This document shows positions 58,090 to 64,000 of a DNA stretch of 64,000 bases, piece by piece. The DNA lies in the NCBI GenBank assembly GCA_030386875.1, contig CM059575.1:48824859-48888858 (forward strand), read 5' to 3'. Origin of the DNA: Morinoia aosen. Its lineage: Eukaryota; Arthropoda; Malacostraca; Amphipoda; Talitridae. The position numbers and the translations under genes are program-made. The notes under the pieces were generated by a model. The model did not search any database. It worked only from the letters and a program-made list of their open reading frames with translations, and was not told where the DNA came from. How positions within the stretch are numbered: the first letter of the stretch is position 1; the number at the start of each line of letters is the position of its first letter.

Positions 58090-58500
58090 TCATTTGTAAA
58101 AAAGCTGCTGCAAATACATCGGACCCCAACAATGCATCAACCATCTACAAGTACTGAGGTGGTTCAGTGTTGGATTCAGGCTCAGTGATGCCGTCCTCAC
58201 TTGGCCTCATTAATCCCAATTGGGCTCACGAGTTTGAAGTTTCATTGAAGAAGATGTCCAGTCGCGATATCATCGATGTGGTTGAAAATAAAGCTCGACC
58301 TACACCAAGGCCGAGGTGCGAGATGCTACGCGCCGTCATAGAGGCTGCTATGATGGTAACTCATAAGTCTGGTAAGAAGGCCCTGGACATAATAGCTAGG
58401 AAGATTGTGGCTGAGTATCCACAGTCGTTCCAGAGTATAATTGGAGGAACTCTTATTGACGGGAGTTAACATTTGAGGTCAAATGAAGACATCGTAAAAT
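58090..58500 (+). pseudogene. Fragment resembling SAM-type/transposon-associated uncharacterised proteins
   Basis: The frame 58167-58469 has a recognisable C-terminal pattern: R-x-E-M-L-R-A-V-I-E-A-A-M then KALDIIARKIVAEYPQSFQS. Similar arrangements (a regulatory-type helix, then I-A-x-K-I-V-x-x-Y-P-x-S-F) occur in multi-copy uncharacterised proteins in animal genomes. The ATG at 58167 may not be the true start. The frame stops at 58469 after a GGTLIDGS stretch. It may be the 3' piece of the element at 54-56 kb, but the link is an inference. Confidence 0.4.
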
Positions 58501-61500
58501 AGCAGAGCTTTATGGTTTATCAATGAACCCGAAGGTGTTCTCGTTCTTCAATGGTCTTGCAGATATTGAATGAACGGAAATATGAACATCGTAAGCCTTT
58601 AAATAAATATCTTATTATGCTCCCAATTGACTCACTTGATAACGTACAGTTGAGTTCTAACCAAAAACCTCGTAATATCTTCAAATATTCTTTTAATTTT
58701 CCAACATTTACTGGTAGCTTCTCGTATTCTTATTTCCTTACTAACATTTACAATTTGCTTCTCGCTTTATTGACAACATCTGGTGCAGTTTCCAACTTAA
58801 ATAAATTTTTGTTATAATTCTCACTCAAGGTAATTTAGTGAACAATTGCCGACAATAACCTCCAGGTGTCTTACCTTGTCTTCAAACTAACATACTACAA
58901 TAGTGCGGGAATGGATGTTTTTTGACGCTTGCAAAACTACGGTCATAGAATATTCTCGTATGACTCGCATTTTAGGGCAGATCCCAAGGCAACGGAGGTA
59001 ACAAAAGAAGGCTACTACTCCCATTAACTATACAATGAAAAACATGAACCTGAGGTTAGCAAGCGCGTGTGTTGTGGGAAGAGGACTCAAACTCCAACCT
59101 CAATCAGGACGAGGTGTTGGTGTGCGGCTTCACCCTTCCCTCCTGTATGGCACGGTTTGCGAATATATCCGATGTGTTAAAGTGAAGTAATTTGTAACTG
59201 AGGGCGCCGATCTGCCATCTCCTCGCTCGTCATACAGCTCTACTTTGCTTCAAACGGTTGATATCGCGACATTTCGATTCATTGCAGTTTCTGAGTTGGG
59301 GAATTTGGTGCAGTGCATTTCATCTATCATGTTAGTCTTCGACGATATCTATATTGTAATGGAAATTTGCTAGTCCAAAAATTCAGTATCGCTAATTAAT
59401 AAGAGACGTGTGGAGAATGATAAAGATAATGATTCATCTCTAATTAAATAAATAAATAAAGTTATTTTCGGTTGTTTTGCATCACTCAGTAAAACGAAGA
59501 TATTTTTCTACTGTAATTAGCGTTTTCAGAGTAAATAAATCCCTGAAAAATTAACACAAAGCCTATACGATTGCACCGGTTGAATACCTGAAATATTTCA
59601 TCAAACAGATCTCAATAAATTTTTCCAATGTTATTTTGTAAGTAAAGCTTTGAATAAAGAATGAGATGACGACCGTAAACAGCAGATATCTCCTCAAACT
59701 GGACATGATATTCAAATTTGTGTAACCTCAAAGTCAGTAATGATTTAATTACTATTCGGGAACAAGGTCTCAATATAGTTTCCACCTTCGTGAAATTTTA
59801 ACTTGAAACTCGAAACTCGAGGACTCCTATAATTAGTGAGGAAAACTGACCCGAAATATCTAAGGGGATTTCTGGGCATAATGTCTTCCTATATATTCGT
59901 TAAGCTTATTAATATGTCCTTCTATCTACTTAATGATTCAAAATGGCAGTCTCACCGTCAATCAATAAACCTAATCTCAAGTTTATTATCAAAATAGATG
60001 TTCTTACTTGGATGATCGACACACCATCATTTATTAAAGCATTCTTCTTTTTCATGCTTCAAGACAACGTGGAAACTCTCGCGACTGTTTGGGAGAAGCA
60101 TCCTCGGTTCAATAGAATTTCAAACTTGACTATGGGATTTTCAAATATCTGATATGCACTGTTTCTTACATGTGGAGGTTTGTTCGGTATGAAATTTTCA
60201 TTACATGAAATCTGTAATCTCTATTTTGATAATGTTTCGTTACGAAAATTAAGTCGTTGAAATTTTTTACAACTCTCACCATGAAGCTGTTAGAGGGCTT
60301 ATATGCGACGTGTATCTATACTAACACTAGATTATGTTTCAGAATTATAAAATTCATCAATACGGATAGAACTCAACGTTTATGCATTGCAAGTAAGTTA
60401 TTGAAATTAAACAATTAATTTGTTTCAAAGTTGAATACCATAGTGATAAAAATATCCGATCTTGAAGAATCAACACACACAGCACTGTCCTATACCGGTG
60501 TATAGCGAGACAAGCAATCTAACGTCATCGGCAACATCAACTCCGATTAGGAAAATGACAAAAATACAGTCCTTTCTAGTGTATACGGCCAATGAAAAAG
60601 AATGGATTCAATATTTTCAAAGAAAAAATTTTTCAGATGTTGATTACAAACAAATGTATCCATCCTAATGTTGCCTACGACAAAAATATTACTTGAGCAC
60701 TGGTGAAACACATGCCACAGATAGTGTTATTAATTAAGTATCCTTATGAGCGTGACGTAGAGAGGGAAGAAGCGGATATCATACAAATATATAGATATTC
60801 AAATAAACAAATAGTGGCTACAATGTAGCAATGATAACAATGCATTGCACTTAAGTGTTCGTGAATCGCTCATGGGAATGTTCTATTTTCATGTTTTTAA
60901 TCATTTTGATGTATCAGTACGAAACTTTTTGGTTACAAAATGTAAACTCAAAAATAAACAAGCATTAGTGAATTGTATTAATAGTATTAGGGAAGTGTCA
61001 TCACAATTAATAATGAACTCGTCAAAGTAATAAAGGATCTAATCAGCGTCAATCGAAAATGTTCAACTCTTAGACTTAGTTTGAACAAATGACTTAAATG
61101 AGGAATTCTTCATTATGCCACCTCGGTAGTCTCTTGGTGTTTAGTTGAAAGAGTAAAATCAGGCTAAAGAGTTCGACTTCGAAGACCATCGTTTAACTTA
61201 ACTGCAAAAGAAAGGGCACGCTGGATAAGATGAAATTGACTTATAAACTGAACTACTTTGACAATTTCAGGAACAATTTTCAACTAATCTCTTACATCGT
61301 AAGAGTTTATGCCGTAAGACAATATCGCAATATAATACGTACCATCACAAAATATAATACCTGCAAATCAAACTAGCTGGTATTTCCTAAACTATTAGGT
61401 GGAAAATTTAAAGATCAGCAGAACAGGGCTGGCAGGTTTTACGGTTATAGTATAGGGTCGATCGCATCAATAATGAAATTTAGAACAAGAATGAAGGGAG

Positions 61501-64000
61501 TTCCCTTAATTAACTGGGCATATAGACTGATACTATGGCTCTCGTTTTTCTTGTTCCAAAGGAGCGCAACCATACAAAAGGTATGTAAATTAAACAGAAA
61601 GCCTACGAAGTGATCACCCAAACGAAAAACATGACTCGCGTAAATTCAGCCATATTTTACGTCCTGCCCTGATGACTCCCTTCAAAAATTTTATGACCCA
61701 AGCACTTCTATTCTGCATAGATCTTCTATTTTTTCTGTGAGGGACAGTTATTTAAGAAATTCGTAATTTCTGACGCCACAAAACACGAACCCCCAGCAAC
61801 TAAAGCTATTTACGGACCCCTTACTACTCGGGTAATTCGCTAAAATCGAGCGCGGGGGTTTCGGGACAGGGCGCGACAAATTAAACCAATATATTTAGCG
61901 GATTGACACTCTGCACTTTTAGTCGTGGTGCTATCACATCATTATTGAAATTTGTCACCGTGAATGAAGCAGGTCGCCGTTAACTAGACCGGCACTATCA
62001 TGGCTAGCCACGCCAGCGCTGCGCAGCGGCTCGGCAAAAATGTCAAATTTATAGCAGTACATACAAATACTGTATATTCTGCGTGAAGGGCCACTGTTTT
62101 AGGCTGCACATTGTAGGCTCGGGAGTCATTTATGTAAGTGTCAGCGGTCTGCCCTCACGCGAGGTTTTGCGCAGATATCGGGCGGGATAATAGATTGAGG
62201 TGTGCACTTCCCTACAGCCCGCTGTGCACTATTGCACTCTTCCGGGGGAGTTTTCGAAATGAGACATGGTCTTCGTTCACTACATGCCGTCCGACGATTA
62301 GCGCCGCCTGATTAATGTAGTTACGTCAAAATCAAGCAAAATCTCTCGTTACTGTAATAACCTTCCCTCTCGCAGGCTATAAAATTGAATAATGGACAAA
62401 ATGACAGATTCCTAAAAGAAAACAAGCTATTTTTCATTAAAAATATAATCAAACATTATCAACCAACAATTACTCGAGAACTCACGTTTCAAAACTATCA
62501 CTTCTCTTTTGAAGCTATCGAGAATTATGGGAGAAGAAAATAGGAAATTTATCATTTTAAGTCGTTGTGATAACGTCTTATTTATCTATTGGAAGTCATT
62601 TGTTGCATCTACGTGTGCCGCTAGAGGTGCGGCCTTGGTCGTGGTAATGAAACTCGGAGACGTTTTCTTAGGTGTTTACTTGGGGAGGTGACGAGAACGA
62701 TAGCCTCAGGTCTAAGTTGTCTAGTGCTTATAAAGACTCCGGTACGCATGGGTGGGGGTTGCGCGTACATATCTCCCCATCCCTCTTTCAAAGTGAGGTA
62801 CTTATCGCAAAAAAAATTTAATTTTCAATAAGTGATTAAATGAAAAAATTTTCATGTATGAAATTAATCACTACTAACATAGCAAATTGTTTGCTCCTCA
62901 GCGGGAGATTGTTGAAAATTAAACATCTCAAAAATCATAATATTGAACAAAGTTATTTTAAATATAAGTAAACTTATATTTTATCCATAATACACCTTGT
63001 TTTATTTTAACAACAACAACAACAGAATAAAGACACGCACTAACGCTAGCAGGAAGAAAGGAGGAAGCGACTGGTTAACAATAATAATGCCATCTTCTTC
63101 AACAGTATAAACTATATCACGAGTTCCTACACTACTACTATGGAAAAATAAAAACCGTCAGTATTTTAGGTTAAGGGAACATAAAATAAAAACGCCAGGT
63201 ACAAGGTTATAAAAACACAATTAAAAGAAACTCAATATCGATACGCATAAATTCAATAATTTTAAATAACATTTCGCATTTAGCCTTGAACGATTTAACA
63301 TGGACATGAAAAATGAGTGTACACGTCCGTGTACTTGAGTAGTTGCAAGTTTGGCATCGTTCCCTGTCTCACACAGAGAAAACGGAGAACTGCTCTCAAG
63401 GTTAATTGAAGTCAAAGTTCTTGACTGCGACGAAAGTTAATTTCAGCCTAGGAAATCAATGATGTTGACAGTCGCTCGGCGTCATGCGGTCTCGGCCAGA
63501 CACCGCACCGGAGTTGGAGGTATTATTTTTTTAACTATTATTGAGCAAGTTGGAAGCTTTCAAAGCTTTGAATGACTATCAGACTATTAAATTAAGGCAA
63601 ACGACGGTGTGAACGCAGGGCTAATTGTATTTTGTGGAACTCATAAGAACTTAAATTACGTGTAGGGCTATTTTACGATTATAAAAACATCGATTAGGCA
63701 TCGAGTAAACATTTGGTTATATGAAATTCAGGTTAGTTGACACCCAACAAAACAAAAAGGGATAATCACTAATCACTTTCAAATCGTAATTCAATCGTAA
63801 TGAAATGGAAACAGAGTCGTTATCTTTCCCTTGCACGAAGGTGGTTTACCCCTAATTATTTTGAAATCATTAACTGTCGTCAAGGCCGTCGCTGTTGTTG
63901 AGAGACAATATGCTTAGGCTGGACACCGCATATTAGTGAGTGAAGTCTTTACGTGTTTAACGCGTGACTAGCTCGTATTTGCTGTGCTTCTTTGCACAGC
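58501..64000. other. Non-coding stretch to the window end
   Basis: No recognised gene. The frame 58551-58817 is unrecognised. A relatively CpG-rich patch is at about 61790-62330; a CpG-rich patch can mark a promoter, but no coding sequence follows it here. An AAC microsatellite is at 63009-63026. Two related 85-bp segments (about 61455-61545 and 61925-62010) share GAAATTT, GAATGAAG and a TTAACT-to-ATGGCT block. Confidence 0.4.
63009..63026. repeat. AAC trinucleotide microsatellite
   Basis: About six AAC units (ACAACAACAACAACAAC). Confidence 0.85.

Noticed and set aside
63981..64000. Terminal hairpin GCTGTGC / GCACAGC
   Set aside because: A 7-bp stem at the window edge with no context; too short to support a terminator or other feature.

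Overview
This window looks like a stretch of intergenic or intronic DNA from an arthropod nuclear genome, probably an insect or crustacean. The order cannot be fixed from sequence alone. It is AT-rich, has no bacterial-type gene organisation, and carries no intact host protein-coding gene that I can recognise. It does contain pentamer tracts of the TTAGG/TAGGA kind and many animal transposon families, most of them broken. Almost every readable long protein in the window is a transposon remnant, so this is best read as a nested transposon landscape.

Layout. 1-9.1 kb: AT-rich non-coding DNA with one 48-bp perfect palindrome. 9.1-10.1 kb: first copy of a roughly 1.1-kb non-coding repeat with internal hairpins (copies two and three lie in tandem at 49.06-51.36 kb). 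10.9-12.7 kb, minus: a decayed Jockey/I-like LINE with endonuclease and reverse-transcriptase remnants. 13.35-15.39 kb: a Penelope-like element (PLE) on the minus strand, interrupted by a 1,162-bp TTAA-flanked transposon and joined head-to-head to a second partial PLE copy. 15.4-17.4 kb, plus: a decayed hAT-type transposase with a BED-like zinc finger. 17,410-24,610, minus: two Helitrons fused head to tail with no base between them and one shared A/T target. The downstream one carries a broken Rep-helicase gene; the upstream one is non-coding and contains a further TA-flanked TIR element. 24.65-25.44 kb, minus: another PLE fragment with 62-bp inverted ends.

26.4-27.9 kb, minus: a 5'-truncated RTE-like LINE. 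28.4-28.6 kb: a Ty3/gypsy pol scrap. 30.0-30.7 kb, minus: a Tc1-like transposase remnant. 31,120-37,838: a nearly intact and apparently recent Ty3/gypsy-like LTR retrotransposon with 318-bp LTRs differing at about two positions and a CCCC target duplication, but with no visible reverse transcriptase or integrase. 39.03-39.86 kb, plus: a third PLE. 40.5-40.8 kb: degenerate TACG repeats. 44.24-45.36 kb: a long foldback. 45.45-47.05 kb: a large inverted duplication carrying two Helitron 5' ends head-to-head and a RTE LINE insertion with a 10-bp target duplication. 46,983-47,716: a complete short Helitron. 54.0-58.5 kb, plus: decayed pieces of an uncharacterised transposon-type protein family. 58.5-64 kb: nothing recognisable.

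The elements do not form a pathway, but they can be ordered in time and several tests are internal. The Helitron at 47 kb supplies the empty site for the element nested in the 24-kb Helitron, the PLE at 39 kb supplies the empty site for the TTAA element at 13.5 kb, and the left arm of the 45-kb inverted duplication supplies the empty site for the LINE insertion. I found no new cellular system. The most interesting objects are the tandem Helitron, the young LTR element lacking pol, and the nested hairpin families.
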